Positions 25,501-36,593 of a stretch of DNA of 64,000 bases are shown here, in pieces. The notes under the pieces are model-generated. The model was not told the origin of the DNA. It searched no databases and was given only the letters and a program-made list of their open reading frames with translations. This stretch comes from Crossaster papposus (taxonomy: Eukaryota > Echinodermata > Asteroidea > Velatida > Solasteridae). Each line of letters starts with the position of its first letter. Within the stretch, counting starts at the first letter, position 1. A program made the translations under genes and the position numbers. The stretch spans positions 124,001-188,000 of the forward strand of contig JBAIAA010000673.1 of NCBI GenBank assembly GCA_037893245.1, read 5' to 3'.

Positions 25501-28500
25501 CCCAGCCTCCTGTGATGCAAAAACCACTTTTTGTTTCAAATCCAGAGCGCGCACCAGAAAGCTCTGTGCCGACTCTTTGTTGTCTTGGGCCAGACGAGAC
25601 AATCGGTGGTACAATTCAGTGGCATCTTTCTCTTGGTAGTGGGACCTCAGGATTTGACGGAGGACAGGCAATGTGAGGGCCGCCCTACCCTCTAGGTAGC
25701 TCCGTAGTGCGGAACCTGGGACCACTGACCGGATGACTGCATCGATTATCTCTCGTTCAGTGTGCCCCTTTGTACGACCACTCTCAATTTGGTGGGCCAG
25801 ACTCGTGAACGACAGCCGATCCCGCTGCCCTGGATCCCCAATCTGACCAGCAATTTTGAATTCCCTTCTTGTCAGACTAAGGAGGCTTGCTGAGGGTGCA
25901 GTGGGGACACTGGTTGCTGCGGAAGCACTAGTTCCTGCAGGGGAACTGGTTGTCTCGCCGTCTTGTGGAGGGATGGAGGGCTCTGGCTGCTGGACTTGGG
26001 GCTCGTCGCCGGCACTCATTGCCAGAAGGAAGTCATTTAACCCAGTGTATGTTGACATACCCTCATCTTCGGTCCCCTCCAACTCCTCACTCAACAGATA
26101 GCGGTTAACACGCCTTAACAGCAACTTGGCATTGTCCTCCTCGGAAGCAGGCAATCCAAGATGGTCACAGGCTTTCTTCAGAGATGCCTGTGAAAGGGCA
26201 CCAACTTGCTGCATCAACAGGCCGCACATTTCTTGTGGTGATTCTGCCATGGCGATTCAATTCAGTCCAGCTAGGTTCGTCCCTTGTACTGGTTTTCTTT
26301 TTTGACTTCCCGTGGCCTCTTCACCTCAGCTAGCAGCAGCCTCGTTATACGACAAGTGGCAACTTCACTGGCAATCTCCTTTACTGCATACGTCCGTAGC
26401 TCATGTCACTGGACAGGCGCTGTCAGTCATCCCCGGGTAGACACGGGGAAGAAAACACCTGTCCTGGCAAGGTCGCCAAATGTTACACCCGGCAGGTGAT
26501 TAAGGGAGCGCACCAATGCTGGGGCACATTACAATTGATACACGATCTGGAAAAGGATGGCAGAGGGAGAGCAATATTGGTTGTACTGTTCACTAAGTGG
26601 GAACACTGCCATGAGTGACTTTATTAACACTAATTAACAAATCATGTCGAATACGGTAACTTCAATCAATGGAGCAAAACTTAGCTAAATACTTCGTATC
26701 CGCATGTGGCACAATGCACTTCTAGTCCTATAGTAACTACACATTAAATTCCTGTGGCCATCTTCTGAAACAAGACATACAATACCCATGGCCCAGTATT
26801 CCTGTTGTTATGGCAACATGCTTTAGCCTGGCACTAGCCTTTAAACAATACAAGTAAATGAAAAGTCTACATAATACAGTTGGTTATAAAGACATTAACC
26901 CAGGCTAGGTCATAAAAGGGCCACTGGCCAGACCCCCAGATCCTGCTAATGGATTGACCACCTGTTATCGGAATGTCAGGGCTGGGCTACGTGGCTGTGC
27001 CTCAGCTCTATAGCTAGTCTCATAGCACACATGCACAGTGTATATTATATTGTGGGTTTGTAAACTAAGTCAACAAAACTATTTCTTACAATATAATATC
27101 GGTTAGACCAAAGCAGACAATATACTTATACATTCCTTATTGCCTGAATCTAATGCAATCAAAGTTCTGATTCCAAGTTAAAATGTAACTAAATTACTTC
27201 GCTTACGACTGACCAAGTTAAAGATCTAAATTATCATGGGATATAAGAAATCCTTTGACTATTACATGTAAATATCAATAATGTTAACTCAAAAGGTCAT
27301 TGGCCTACTTCTAGATTTAATATACACATAGTTATTAAAATCAAGGAATTTAGTAGTACATACCTGGAAAAGGATGGCAGAGGGAGAGCAATATTGGTTG
27401 TACTGTTCACTAAGTGGGAACACTGCCATGAGTGACCAAGTGACCAGCACAACCACACACAGCTAGCCCTCCGCCTATCTGGACTGTTCCATTCAAGGCA
27501 TGCAGGGGTTTTCTGCCTGAATGCATGCTTAACAAAAATAAGGGGGGGGGGAGCATCAAACCAAGAACAGACCTCTACACAAACAATTATAACCTTTTTT
27601 TATAGGGCAAGTGTCACTAACTGCCAAACTTTGAAGTGAGATCAAATACCAGCAACTTGTTTAAATGTTCTCCTCCTAAGGTTCCAATAAACCTTCGTCA
27701 ACTGCGCCTGGATCTCAAGCCCAGGGCAGAGTTCCAAAGGCAAGTGGTGCAAGTGATCAAGTGATCATGATGCCACAGATAACACACCCTTGCAATACAG
27801 TGTATATTTGCACAAAAAGTCTTTGCCTATAGATGTATTGATGATGCATTAAATACTGAAAGGATACATTTCCCATATTTGATCTTTGGTGGTCGTAGGC
27901 CTACTATTTTTGTTACTCCTTGTAATATTTTGTTGCAAAGTTCTCAAAACATTACCACCTTTCCTACAAAGATTTGGGGACTAAAAATGCATATATTTTG
28001 TGAGATGTTTAATATTTTGTGAGATGTTTAATATTTTGTGAGATGTTTAATATTTTGTGAGATGTTAAATTTTCAAGTTTCACTTTGTCTATGGTGCATG
28101 TTCTTGTCTTCAATGTTGAAAGGTTATAACTGATACAAATACTTACAATTTCTTTTCTTTAAAAGATGGTGATCAATCCCCTGGTCAGAATTCACTTCAA
28201 GTTGGCAATCCACCACCAACCTTTCGTGGCCCTTGCAGTCCACAAGGAGATCTCAAGCCTCCAGATCTTTTTACTCCCTCCAATTCCCCACAAGTAAAAT
28301 CAGAAAACCCTAAGAAATTAGGAAGTCTATCTGATGGGCCATTTTCTATGCCAACTCCCGGAGATGGTCATTCACAGAACCAAAAGCCACTTGAAAGATC
28401 TTCGCATGAGGCAACTCGTCCCAAAGTCCGAACCTCTTCAGTTGTTGAAGATAGCTCTCCTGGGTCTTTTCGGTTTCCGTTACAGTCTCGTGGTGCATCT

Positions 28501-31500
28501 GGTAGTTCAGGATCTGGCTTTAAAAGTGCCAAGAAGCAAAATCCTGGTAATTTAGCCCAGGGAAGCGGTATTGAAGGAAAGATGGGGGCATTGTCTCTTC
28601 AGAATTCTGACCAATCAAAGAAAGCAAGTAACAGATTTCAAGAGGATGATATCGAGACTGATTCACCCGTACAAGTGGGACCAAGAAGTCTATCATCACA
28701 ATCGGTGACTGGTCAAGGTAGAGGTTCAGCAACTCCATCCAGGGTGCCTCCGGGGATGGGTGCCTACAGCGGAAGCCATCCCGGGCATGGGATGTCATCC
28801 CCGATCAGAAATCCACCAGTAAGAGAGAGCCGACAGCCGACGGTGATTTCTTCTTCAACTTCTTGGCCTTTGTTGGATCTGTCGCCAGATTCATCAAATG
28901 ATGCGAAAAGGGCAGAAGAAGCAAGAAATCCACCAGGCTTATCCTCCCCACAACACGGTAAGCAGTTGGCATCTAGACCCTTGTTAGACCTGTCAGATGG
29001 CATTAATCCTCAGGCAAGACAGGAGAGGCAACTACCTGGAATGTCTCCGGAAGAACAAGTCCACCGTATGAATCAGATGTTCGATCAGCACGATGCCAGG
29101 GAAGAAGCCAGGGCCGACGGTGAAAGACGTCCTGATCTAAGGGATTACCAGAAAGAGCTGTCAGAGAGGCCTCTTCAGGGTTTTGAAAATCACATCATAT
29201 GTGCTCCAACAGGCAGCGGGAAGACCCTGACAGCAGCGTACATCTGCTTCCAGTACTGGACATGGTTCAAGACCCATGTTCCGCAAAAGCACTTCAAGGC
29301 TCTGTTTATCGTCAACATGCGTCATCTGACGCTACAGCAGAGGGATGCTTTCCAGTGGTACTTCCGAAGCAAGCAGGATGTGCAGACCATTGCAGAGCAG
29401 CAGACCCTTGAAAACGCTCTGAAGCTTGACGATTCCAAGCCGGCGGTTCTGATGTTGACGGCACAGATACTCGTCAATGCCCTGAAGTCTGACAAATTCG
29501 ACATCAAAGATCTGGACATGCTCATCTTTGATGAGTGTCACCACACTGATCTGAAACATCCTTACAATGAGATCATGAAGACTTACCTGAAAAAGAAGCA
29601 GAAGCTTCCTGGGCCGCAGCGAGCTGGAGTCTGCGGACCACGCCTTCCTTTCATCATTGGTCTGAGTGCTTCTCTGGGTGTTGGCAGTGAGGCACTTAGT
29701 CATCTGCTGACCCTCTGTGGTAACATGGACTCTAAGGGCGTTGTCCGGGTTCTTAGGAATATAGCAGAGTTAAAGCATTTTGTTAATAGCCCAGAGGAAG
29801 ATACAATAGAAGTTGTCTCCACCAGAGCTGCCAACGATAAGCAGTTTGCAGACAAGCTGGAGGCTCTGATGACCCAAATAGAGGACCAGCTTCCGGATAT
29901 TGAAGAGCGTCCCTTGCCTTCACGCGGCTGCCAGCTCTATGAAGCCGAAGTCATGCGGCGTCTCACAGAGGCCCAGAAGTTGGGAAATCGCACGGCCGTC
30001 ATCGTTTACATGTACCTGTACGAGTACAATCGTGGCATGATGCTCTATGATGACCTCAGGGTCACGGACGGCCTCGCCCATTTGGAGAAGTTCCACGAAC
30101 TTCGACTCATGATCGCCCAGAGAATGCAAGTCCCTGTCGAGGAGCACTGTCAGAAGCTCTTTGAAGCTAATCTTGCAGATATGAAAGAGCTGGGTCGTGC
30201 AGAGAATGAACATAGCAACGAGAAGCTTGGAAAACTGGCAATACTACTAAATCGCATCTTCACAGAGAAACCCGATTCAAAAGGTATGATTTCTTGCAAC
30301 ACTTTAAAATAAATGTTCAATTGTTGGCCTCGGAAACACAAGAAACATTCGAGTATTTATGCTCAATATTTTCACTGGTAAAAAAAATTGAAGAATGTTT
30401 CTTTAACTCCTTGACGCCAGGAAGTGGTTGTGGCTGAGTCTTGCTTATCCATCCGGAATGCTATTGTCAGCTTCACACTTGGGTCCATTGTGCAGTGGAG
30501 CTACTGGAAAAAGGCTGCTGTGCAGTCATGCAGGAATTAATACCAGTGTCAAGAGGTTAAAAGTCAAGCCTCCACAATATCCTTTATCAGTTTGTGAATC
30601 TTGCTTCACAGGGATTGTTCTCCTGAGAATGAAGGTGGCTACGACAGCCGTAGCCGACTTCCTCAGAAAATCGACCCTCCTGAAAGCACTGCCTTGCCGA
30701 GTCAACCCACAGCGATTTGTTGGACAGGGAGATTTGGAAGAAGGCTGTTTGACAGAAGCTCAACAGAAGGCAGTCCTTCACGACTTCAGACGAGGTACGT
30801 CATCCTGCGACGTGTATCAAATGTGATGTGTAAATCAAATGAATAGAATTGGATCACCTTTACTAAACTTTTGTCTCACTTTTTCATTTATTTTTCGATT
30901 ATTTACAGAGGATGGCTGCAATGTGCTTGTTGCAACAGACATTGCCCAGGAAGGGTTGGACATGCCAGCCTGCAACTTTGTCATCCGCTACAACTTTGTC
31001 AGCAACGAGATCGGCACGGTGCAATCCAAAGGAAGAGCCAGGGCGGTGGGCAGCCAGTGCTTTTTGATTGTTGAAAGGTGAAGAAAATGAAGTGATATTT
31101 CCAGTGACACAAGAAAGAGCCCTCTTTCACGGTGTTAACATGAATAAGATTCATGCAAACTGCTTACTGGCTGGAATGACCTGAAATATACAAATCAAAT
31201 AAGTTAAGAGGGCCATATTTCGATCTTAACAAGATCTTCTTCAGAGACAAAATGGCTGTGTACAAGAAATCACGGTGTTATATAGGAGGAAATTAGAGCC
31301 CTCGCTCAGTCATACTTTGCCAACGACACCAAAGCGTGTTAAAAGGGCATGCGTGGTACCGGTACTAGTGACGCACTGCACTAACATGGGGACGGTGTGG
31401 TGCGTCAATTGCATGACAAAGACAAGTACTCGTTTTCATAAAATAACCTTCGATTGAACAGCGCCCTCTTGTTTTTCATTTAGAGAATAGATTTCTGGTT

Positions 31501-33919
31501 TTGAGCAATCTAAACGGCCGTGCTTTGTGCTTCTCCTGCTCACTTCAAACATCTCCAACATCTTACTTTCAACCTCAATGGCATTAACATTCACCCTTCT
31601 CTCTCGGTCAGAAATTTAGGTGTTGTGTTTGACCACGACATGAAAATGTCTGACCACATAACACAACTCTGTCGCTCTCTCAACTGGCACATACGTCGTA
31701 ACCTTAGCCGGATCAGGAAATTCCTTGACTTTAATGCCTGTCCCAATGCCGGCCGTGCCCTGATTCTATTAAAACTGGATTACTGCAGCTGCCTTCTTAA
31801 TGGAGTCTCTAAGAAAGAAATATCTCGTCTTCAGAGACTTCAAAACAGATGTGCAAGGCTTATCTTTCAGACCCCCAAACACACCCATACCTCTCCTCTG
31901 CTCAAACAACTACACTGGCTCCCAGTCGCCGAACGCATTCAGTTTCGCACACTGGTTCACACTTACAAGTCACTTAATCACTCTGCACCAGATTATCTCT
32001 CCTCTCTTCTCAAAATCCATGAGTCCTTACTCCCTTCGTTCTTCTGCTTGTGAGTCTCTTGTTATCCCTAAGTCATATAAATTGGCTGGTGACAGGGCCT
32101 TCTCTGTTGCCGCCCCCCGGCTATGGAACAACCTGCCTATCTCCATCAGAAACTCGGGCAGTGTCTTTTCCTTCAAAAAAGCTCTCAAGACCTACCTTTT
32201 TCCCCAAACGTAGCTGCATGTCCTTTTTTCTTTGTTGTTTTTTGTCTTCTATTCCTCTTTCTTCTTTTCTAGCGCCTTGTATCCTTTGGTAATTTGGCGC
32301 TATACAAATCCAGTTATTATTATTATTATTGTATGTGTGTCATTCAATAAATTTAGGCTCGCCTTTCCTCTCTTATCTTGCTATTTTGTAATTTGCCATT
32401 CGAGTATCATAAAGAAGTTGTTACCATGGGGCCAATTTCATAGAGCTGCTTCAACCCAAAAATGGCTTAAGCACAAACAAAAATTGCTTAGTAAAACCAG
32501 CATTCCAGCCACAGCTCCAATGTGATTGTTTGTAATTGGTATTTAGCTGTTGTCAGCTTACCAAAAGAAAGACAGAAAACATATTCTTCCAATTGCCACT
32601 TTTTGCAGTGGATCGTTGAACGAGAAGAGGGAATACGACAACCGTAATAAAGTTAAGAAGATGATAGAGGCCATGGAACAACTGGAAGCTATGACTGAAG
32701 ACCAGCGACTCTATAAGATCCAAGAAAGACAAGTGAGTCACTGAATCTGAGATCTTAGATGCTTTGTGCAAAATATTTCATTAGGCATGCATTGTACTAC
32801 CTGTACCTATCTATATGTAGGCAAGTTACGAGAGTATCTTTTTGAGTATTTTGGGAACGGTTTGTCATAGTCATTCAGAAGACTTAAACCTTTAACATTT
32901 CTGTCATGTAAAGTCTAGTCTTTGATCTCCAGTTTCTTTGGCATGAAGTAGCTGAGAATATTTCTTTTAACCCAGGACGGGATGCCAGTCCATCGCAGGT
33001 TACTAATTACTCCCCAGCTAATGCCAGTACCCATTTATACTCCTAAGATTAAGCGGAGAGTGGCAAGTTGGGGTGAAGTGCCTGGCTTGCCCAGGGACAC
33101 AACATATGGGCCGCAGCTGGATTCGAACCTCTGGCCAGTTGATCCCAAGTCACAAACCCTAACTATGAGCCACACTCCCCTAATACCAGACTCGGTATTG
33201 GACCTTAACAAACGGTTAAGAAGGTTGAATTGAGCAAGCTCCAAACAAAAGGACCACAATTTTTATCTTTTTGAACCAGAATGAGATATTGGAGAAGATA
33301 AAAAGAGGCGAGGAAGAAGAGGAACTACATCGGTCCATGACCAACCTCGACAAAATCACCGTTCACTGCAAGGAATGCTCTGCACTCGTTTGTAAGGCAT
33401 CCGAACTCAGACGGAAGGGGGACGCCGGTCACGTGACGTGCAACAGTCCCGAGTTTAAGCATTGGGTGACGGAGGTGAAGTACAACAGGCCGCAGCGTTA
33501 TCGCGACAGCGAGACAGTCGGTGAGTAAGACCAGAGTTGTAACGAGTCACTGATTTTGGCGACTTGAGTCAATTTAAAGAAGTAACTTGAGTCGAGTCAT
33601 TAGGTCAAGAAGGTCAGGTCGAGTTGTGTCACTGTGTAGTCGAGACATTAGGCCTCCTCGACCTACCTTTATACGTACTTACCTCACGCGACTGAATGAT
33701 GAACAAAAAACATGTGTCTGTTTGGTGAATGTAGGTCTCATAAAATGCGGCACTTTTGACTGTGGCAACCAGTTGGGCACCATGCAGAACTTCCTGAATC
33801 TCTCTCCACCAGAAGGGTACGCCCTCAAAGCTCAGAGCTTCAAGATCCATCATGAGAGGGGGGGAGTCAAGACGCCCAAAATGTGGAAGAAGGCAGGTTT
33901 TCAGATCTTACAAGATTAA
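16564..33919 (+). CDS. RLR-B: DED/RHIM-like/RIG-I-like helicase, probable chimera
   Basis: Exons: 16564-16834, 17709-17906, 18589-18735, (optional 27681-~27750), 28166-30283, 30612-30794, 30909-31077, 32609-32732, 33280-33520, 33735-33919. Without the optional exon they encode 1211 aa in one frame. The DED (residues 1-90, RIDL motif) closely matches RLR-C. Exons 2-3 carry GN-V/T-Y-N/H-Y-G motifs. The linker and helicase ([40 protein letters not shown]) and the C-terminal zinc domain (CxxC, Cx4C) closely match RLR-A. Exon lengths 183, 169, 124, 241 and 185 equal those of A. The intron after exon 3 carries an 8.4-kb antisense Ty3/Gypsy element and another intron carries an L2-like fragment. The putative fourth exon is a truncated copy of RLR-C exon 4 and has only weak donors. 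All helicase motifs are intact, so the gene looks functional. Confidence 0.85.
17211..17283 (+). repeat. tRNA-like sequence (SINE head or tRNA pseudogene)
   Basis: An A box (TAGCTCAGTGG) and a B box (GGTTCAAGTCC) flank an anticodon-like stem CTGC...GCAG with an 8-base loop. A GTGGG/CCCAC T stem is present. The acceptor ends do not pair and the anticodon loop is one base too long, so this is not a functional tRNA. The paralogous copy lies at 40454-40526. Confidence 0.5.
17339..17611. mobile_element. TTAA MITE (CCAGTTCGCGCC family), 273-bp copy
   Basis: Ends CCAGTTCGCGCC and GGCGCGAACTGG, with TTAA at 17335-17338 and 17612-17615. A copy occupies the same position in RLR-C (40583-40854). This one predates the duplication and is about 39 bp longer than the 234-bp copies. 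Confidence 0.8.
17709..17906 (+). other. RLR-B exon 2 (RHIM-like motif exon)
   Basis: This 198-nt exon has phase 1 at both ends. It is Ser/Gly-rich and ends with [15 protein letters not shown] just before the donor. The paralogous RLR-C exon ends SPLTFGDSSDNVYNYG. It resembles exon 3's closing motif, which suggests exon duplication. The similarity to RHIM (hydrophobic-polar-hydrophobic-Gly-Asn/Asp) is by eye only. Confidence 0.5.
18357..18535. repeat. Half of a GGGGCCAATTTCA-type MITE
   Basis: It begins GGGGCCAATTTCACAGAGC and carries GCTTAG phrases but lacks the inverted right end. Relatives occur at 5451, 32427 and 41591, and a complete copy with both ends is nested at 38459-38700. Confidence 0.5.
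18589..18735 (+). other. RLR-B exon 3 (RHIM-like motif exon)
   Basis: This 147-nt exon has phase 1 at both ends and encodes a short domain ending [20 protein letters not shown] then NYG. The I-T-L-G-N core followed by Asn and Tyr matches the pattern of RHIM and related amyloid motifs better than chance would suggest, but no search was run. RLR-C exon 3 (41823-41969) encodes an almost identical peptide. Confidence 0.5.
19187..20285 (-). repeat. 3' LTR of the Ty3/Gypsy element
   Basis: The 1099-bp LTR ends TG...CA. It contains a 73-bp exact direct repeat at 19253-19325 and 20070-20142. In element orientation the second of these is followed by CAG and GTATGT, a good splice donor. The same structure is in the 5' LTR. 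Confidence 0.9.
20286..20298 (-). other. Polypurine tract
   Basis: In element orientation the sequence CCAGGGGAGAG abuts the first TG of the 3' LTR. This is the expected position and composition of the plus-strand priming tract. Confidence 0.75.
20351..25027 (-). CDS. pol: Ty3/Gypsy Pol polyprotein (protease-RT-RNase H-integrase)
   Basis: The open frame is 1558 codons long but lacks its own natural start; translation should enter by a -1 shift from gag at 24970. Domains in order: aspartic protease ([10 protein letters not shown], ~71-80), reverse transcriptase ([10 protein letters not shown], ~530), RNase H ([12 protein letters not shown], ~710), integrase zinc HHCC module (~975-1010) and DDE core (SIDFLHLE ~1035, [10 protein letters not shown] ~1097, NGQVERFNR ~1130). 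A GPY/F-like segment follows ([11 protein letters not shown]). The last ~200 residues are Pro/Ala/Glu-rich with no recognisable domain. No internal stop is seen, so the copy may be active. Confidence 0.93.
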   Translation of the reverse strand: MWVSRALCPRLSSGEAVGKRQPVTAAGRAVTGHSSSKSQVCHLSSRQQVGRLVGEKCLVNGWICGVEARVLWDTGAQVSILPTQWKERHLPNIQVRQLTELLGTESLDLTAANGTKIPFDGWIEIAFQLASGQHPPIRVPVLVTSGTSEVPIIGYNVIKEILKSNHGGPSPVNLVHAAFPSMRRREVNILAHLIQEERSDNSCDVRLGRQNITVPSQSYLYIPARVNPTQAMRETTLLFEPDDSEQWPSELEVQPAILQLPRGTTRTVKILVLNTGSRDVSVRSRSMLGTLQLVDDWQPVPLREPSRTRQAVGVHMVQEEGPEAWVPPVDVTHLTDGQQQEVTRMLREEAGAFARDDSDLGCIQDLQMNIRLRDEQPVQKSYMSIPPPLYREVKSYLKNLIERGWIRKSESPYSSPVVCVRKKDGSLRLCVDYRQLNQKTIPDRQPIPRIQDVLDSLGGNHWFSTLDQGKAYHQGFMAEESRPKTAFITPWGLYEWNRIPFGLTNAPAVFQRCMESCLDGLVGEVAVVYLDDILVYGDTFEAHVENVRRVLRRLQERGVKLKPSKCSLFQSEVRYLGRIVSSEGYNMDPADIAAVEALRDKPPTTVGELRKLLGLIGYYRQYIMNFSRIAKPLYELLKQPSEIGCPRAGDTKASKRFQRKVGESSKGAGQVSSRQPITWSSDHQKVLVQLLGCLTCPPVMGFPNHEKPFILHTDASHDGLGAVLYQEQGGKMRVIGYGSRTLSPAEKNYHLHSGKLEFLALKWAVCEKFRDYLYYAPSFIVVTDNNPLTYVLSSAKLNATGHRWVAELADFCFTIKYRPGRSHADADGLSRMPLYIGDYMAQCTEEMSPDQVAAMVEAVGADQSGSCPWIAAITTDIAGPDDKVTSTQHITVEELKRAQHEDAVISPVFQYMSEGKRPDRQGRLGTNPNTVILLREWDKLQVGNDGVLRRRFRDKYQLVLPRRYHPLVYRELHEEMGHLGAERVGHLARDRFYWPHMQRDIDHYVTRVCRCLKQRKPTRPTRDPLQSIVTTAPFEMVSIDFLHLEKSVGGYEYILVVVDHFTRFAQAYPTTNKSGRTVADKIFNDFVLRFGFPHKIHHDQGREFENNLFRRLQTLSGITPSRTTPYHPQGNGQVERFNRTLLSMLRTLPEHEKSRWKEAVNKMVHAYNCTRSDATGFSPFFLLYGRHPRLPIDMAFGLSQQFGQTTDHQEYSKQWKRQMETAYETARQTATKSAARGKQQFDKKVNSSVLQQGDRVLIRNLTETGGPGKLRAHWEREIHVVIDRKGDDSPVYGLRPESGKGRCRTLHRNLLFPCNELPAEQPDGPRTHRQHLLPTRTQSHRKTRASQAEGDSSDEELLIDSSAMGTSALDYEADAFMPASSRFNQEPASTPDLSLNSAPVIAPEPVFPAVPVPALEPAIAEPAPDAEPANALEPVTVSGPVASFPDAEEHYQPPVIAEPMQPGPEEDARSYPMRQRQPPQRFAYGQLGQPQEGPHGVSSVRAGCYPPYLNPPVVWPPALPVMWPQAALPWSAPMMMPWPQMQIQPWHQWYPYQQTMTN
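24936..24976 (-). promoter_or_regulatory. -1 ribosomal frameshift signal between gag and pol
   Basis: In element orientation the heptamer GGGAAAC sits in gag phase as G GGA AAC (24970-24976). After an 8-nt spacer comes an 8-bp perfect stem, GTTACTGC with GCAGTAAC, around a 10-nt loop (24936-24961). The gag stop codon (24937-24939) lies inside the stem. The pol frame is exactly -1 relative to gag. Confidence 0.85.
24937..26250 (-). CDS. gag: Ty3/Gypsy Gag protein
   Basis: The product is 437 aa. An N-terminal helical region and a central capsid-like region precede a basic nucleocapsid with a CxxC-x8-CxxC cluster (CQSCQRNG...CNHC) that runs into a classic CCHC knuckle, [14 protein letters not shown], near the C terminus. 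It packages element RNA and forms particles. The reading frame ends just after the frameshift heptamer. The start at 26250 is 230 nt after the 5' LTR, a normal leader length. Confidence 0.9.
   Translation of the reverse strand: MAESPQEMCGLLMQQVGALSQASLKKACDHLGLPASEEDNAKLLLRRVNRYLLSEELEGTEDEGMSTYTGLNDFLLAMSAGDEPQVQQPEPSIPPQDGETTSSPAGTSASAATSVPTAPSASLLSLTRREFKIAGQIGDPGQRDRLSFTSLAHQIESGRTKGHTEREIIDAVIRSVVPGSALRSYLEGRAALTLPVLRQILRSHYQEKDATELYHRLSRLAQDNKESAQSFLVRALDLKQKVVFASQEAGSGIKYDPALVQNMFLHSLCTGLRSESVRSEIRLLLQDSDTSDELLFEKVNIAASHETERLEKLHPRAISVQEVQSQDSQDQMKRKPKEGTLMTDLAELKIGIAEIASVKQQLATLQEAMAAPVVQQQFDRRSNNRPRVRGCQSCQRNGYGDTCNHCYKCGSVEHFARGCRQGRQSGNANPLLLRDGQ
26461..26480 (-). other. Primer binding site
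   Basis: In element orientation, two bases after the 5' LTR, the sequence TGGCGACCTTGCCAGGAC follows. It starts TGG, the complement of a tRNA CCA end. The TGGCGACC start resembles the tRNA-Arg-type sites of some Ty3/Gypsy elements; the exact tRNA needs a match to the host tRNA set. Confidence 0.7.
26481..27579 (-). repeat. 5' LTR of the Ty3/Gypsy element
   Basis: 1099 bp, TG...CA, identical by eye to the 3' LTR including the G10 run. It is followed outward by the CAAA target duplication at 27580-27583. Confidence 0.9.
27992..28070. repeat. Short minisatellite in RLR-B intron
   Basis: Four tandem units of about 20 bp read TTTTGTGAGATGTTTAATA. They lie between the truncated exon-4 homology and the helicase exon, close to the inferred chimera junction. 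Confidence 0.7.
30405..30560. repeat. Dispersed repeat in RLR-B intron
   Basis: The stretch around AATGCTATTGTCAGC and TGTGCAGTGGAGCTACTGGA has a diverged relative in RLR-C intron at 45965-46110. It is absent from the matching intron of RLR-A, which is only 107 bp long. Confidence 0.45.
31529..32328 (+). mobile_element. 5'-truncated L2-like LINE fragment
   Basis: A broken frame (31520-32053, then another frame to 32213) matches the RT C-terminal region of L2/CR1-type elements ([35 protein letters not shown]). It ends in (ATT)n. TTGT at 31525-31528 recurs at 32329-32332. The paralogous intron of RLR-A (about 5355) has no insert, so this arrived after the duplication. Confidence 0.85.
32975..33184 (-). 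repeat. tRNA-derived SINE (B-side copy)
   Basis: The minus strand carries an A-box-like TGGCTCATAGTTAGG and a perfect B box, GGTTCGAATCC (complement at 33119-33130). The body has CCCTGGGCAAGCC and the end is GGACTGGCATCCCGTCC. It matches the A-side copy at 9846-10045 but lacks the adjacent MITE. Confidence 0.7.
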
Positions 33920-34193
33920 AAGTATTGTGCATGTTCAGAGTCACAACAAACCAAAACAAAGGTTGTTTTGATCATCAAATATTTGATCATCAAGTGAATA
34001 TTTGAAAATGAAAAAACTAAAATCCTGCATACATGACTCTAAAGTCATTTTATCGTAAAGTTGCTGCGCTTTATAAGGTTCCTCCTTTTTTATCAACGGT
34101 AACTGTTTTGTTGATGGCAGTTTGTTGTTCCATTCCTGTAAGCAAGTTAAAGCCCTCGACGGTTTTCATATCTTACAATGTAAAAGGTATTAA

Positions 34194-34240
34194 CCAGTTC
34201 GCGCCGGAGGATACACGCATATTACCTCGGCGCGAACTGG
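34194..34240. mobile_element. 47-bp internal-deletion MITE of the CCAGTTCGCGCC family
   Basis: Both inverted ends and both TTAA flanks (34190-34193, 34241-34244) are kept with only about 20 bp between them. It shows how little sequence besides the ends remains in the smallest copy. Confidence 0.75.
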
Positions 34241-35156
34241 TTAAGCTGGTACTCATTTCAGGAATCACATTTCAAAGTAGCGCACTATGCCAACCAATTA
34301 TTCGCATCTTACACAAGCGTCTATGATATCTGTTCAGATCTGGTAATTAATTATGCATGACAACCACCAGGCTTGTTTTGGGGGCCTTCGGCAAACTGCT
34401 CATCAGCTGAGATACACATTGTTTGTGTTTGCAAACCCATAAATGTTTTTCACGGACTTCCACATTTTAAAACTTCAGTGTGACCCAAACAAAAGTGGTT
34501 TTACTAGTGCCTGGGTGACCCAACGTAAAAGACCATCAAAGCAGTACTGAAATCATGGTTCACAAATTTGCAGATAGATGTTTTGCCAAACCGAAATTCA
34601 ATTATACTTCATGAATCGAGTAAAGTTTTTAAAGTATTTTAATGAAGGTAGTCGAGTAAAGTTTTTAAAGTATATTAATGCACATAGTTCAGTAAATTTA
34701 AATGTTAGTGCATTGTAATAGATTTAAATTGCATTTAAATAGTGCAATGTCCAGAGCCCAGCAAGGCATATGGTGATCGTGCTTTTGCCATAATATTCAC
34801 CTACTTATGTGGAACAGATTTTTTTAATCGCAGCTTAAGACCTTTTTAAAAGGCAATATCTTTAACTATACTACTTTTTAACTAATTGGTTTACATTTTA
34901 TGTATTTTGTAAAGCGTTTTGAGATTTTTCATATAAAAACGCTATAATTAAGAATAAATTATTATTATTATATTAATGTACATAAAAATCATTCAAAATA
35001 GGTCTGGAGTTAACAATGGAGCAATGTTTTGTGCGTTGCTTGTATAACATTATCGCAATCTAAAAGAAAAAGCATGTTCCTTGTAATTTCAACAGACAAG
35101 AAAATACAAAAAAATAAATTTTGCCTCACCTGTACAGGCTACAGTGTTTCTCTTAA

Positions 35157-35452
35157 GGCAGGATACACCATTTGTAGATATCAATTTTTTTTACTATTAA
35201 GAAATATTCTACTTATTTGAAAGTAAATAATGATTCTAGGCATCCAGCTCTATGATTGCACTAGATATCCTGTAATTGTTTTTGAAAAAACACAAGCAAC
35301 TGCCCGGCACGGCGCTTGTTTTATTTTTTTTATTTTTTTTGCATACATAATTGTAAGTTGACATTTTTTGAACGATATTTACTATAAAATACAACACCCT
35401 AAATCCACAAATTCCTGATAATTCAAGCAATTAACAATGGTGTATCTTACCT
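35157..35452. mobile_element. TTAA-flanked MITE (GGTAGGATACACC family), copy 3
   Basis: TTAA at 35153-35156 and 35453-35456. It is the paralogue of 12604-12929 without the adjoining 234-bp insertion. Confidence 0.75.
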
Positions 35453-36151
35453 TTAAAATATAAATAATAACATAATAGAGGTAAAATATAGTATAGTATA
35501 GTATAGTATAGTATAGTATAGTATAGTATTTAAAAGGAAGCAGAAAGCATACAAACATTAAAATTACCTATGTAATAATGAAAATACCGTAAAAAAAATT
35601 AAATATTGTTTAATAAAAAAACAAATTGTGATCTTTGATTAGCAAGCAACTTGCTGCAGAGTTTTAAATAACTGCACAATACTTATTAGGATAAACTGCC
35701 AGCGAATTTATTGTGGGAATGTAGAAAATTGTAGCGTGAAGTTTATATTTGTAAAAATATGATAATTTCAATGAAATTTGATGATATGGTAATAAAGCAT
35801 TTTGTTTGCATTTCGCAATTTTTTTTATTGGGAGAGCATTTTTTTCTCTGATTTTTTATGCAGTAATATTTCTGTGTTTTGCTTTGCTTCTATATTTTAA
35901 CTAGTTGTAAATAACTTTGCAAAACATGTTTCTGTTTACAATGAATGTGCTGCTATTAGCATTTTAGATATTAAAGTCCAATGATTTTGTTTAAACGATA
36001 ACTATGCTCATACACAGATGTATAGAGAATGTGTAAACAAAATATAAACATGTAACTCATTTGAAACAATTTTCCTAACAGAGAATGGAATATGTTTACA
36101 GATTTTCAGTGATGATTTGTTTGTTCAGCATTTTCCAAACGTAACAGTTAT

Positions 36152-36340
36152 GTTTTGACCGGCAATCGTGGACGGGGTATTGTCCGATCGTCTTCCCTCT
36201 TTTGTTTATACTCTAACGTTTTTTGATGATCGCCATAGGATTTGTACACGGGAAAAGATCGTGGACGTTGTGTCAATCGTGGACCTATTGTTTGACTCCC
36301 AATTCTTTTGTCCGACGACCACGATTGCCGGTCAATACAA
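36152..36340. repeat. Inverted-repeat element, B-side copy
   Basis: Paralogue of 13620-13807 with the same TTTTGACCGGCAATCGTGG arm and its complement. Confidence 0.5.
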
Positions 36341-36593
36341 ACGCACTGAGAATTGAATTGATATGTTCATACACTCTTTTTACCGTCAATAGCGTCAATA
36401 TTTCGTGTTTGTCTAACAGCTTTTCCTTTTGTAATATGTTATAGTAATGTTATTTGTGATTTGTCCATAACTATTTCCTGCAAAGCAGTAATATTATGAG
36501 AGGTTTGAAATATCAGAGTTTCGGGGTTTTTTTACAATCAGTACTTTTCGAATGTGCAAACAATGCCCAGTACAAAATGCAACAAAAGGATTT

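Larger units (their letters stand above)
19187..27579 (-). mobile_element. Complete Ty3/Gypsy LTR retrotransposon, antisense in RLR-B intron
   Basis: Two 1099-bp LTRs, starting TG and ending CA, enclose 6.2 kb of internal sequence. The target duplication is CAAA (19183-19186 and 27580-27583), confirmed by the uninterrupted paralogous intron of RLR-C near 42295. In element orientation the order is 5' LTR, primer site, gag, pol (protease, RT, RNase H, integrase), polypurine tract, 3' LTR. Both main reading frames are open. Every LTR stretch I compared, including a run of 10 G, is identical, so insertion was recent. No env-like frame is seen. Confidence 0.95.

Noticed and set aside
35486-35529. 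CRISPR-like short repeats
   Set aside because: A TATAG pentanucleotide microsatellite in an animal genome; no spacers.
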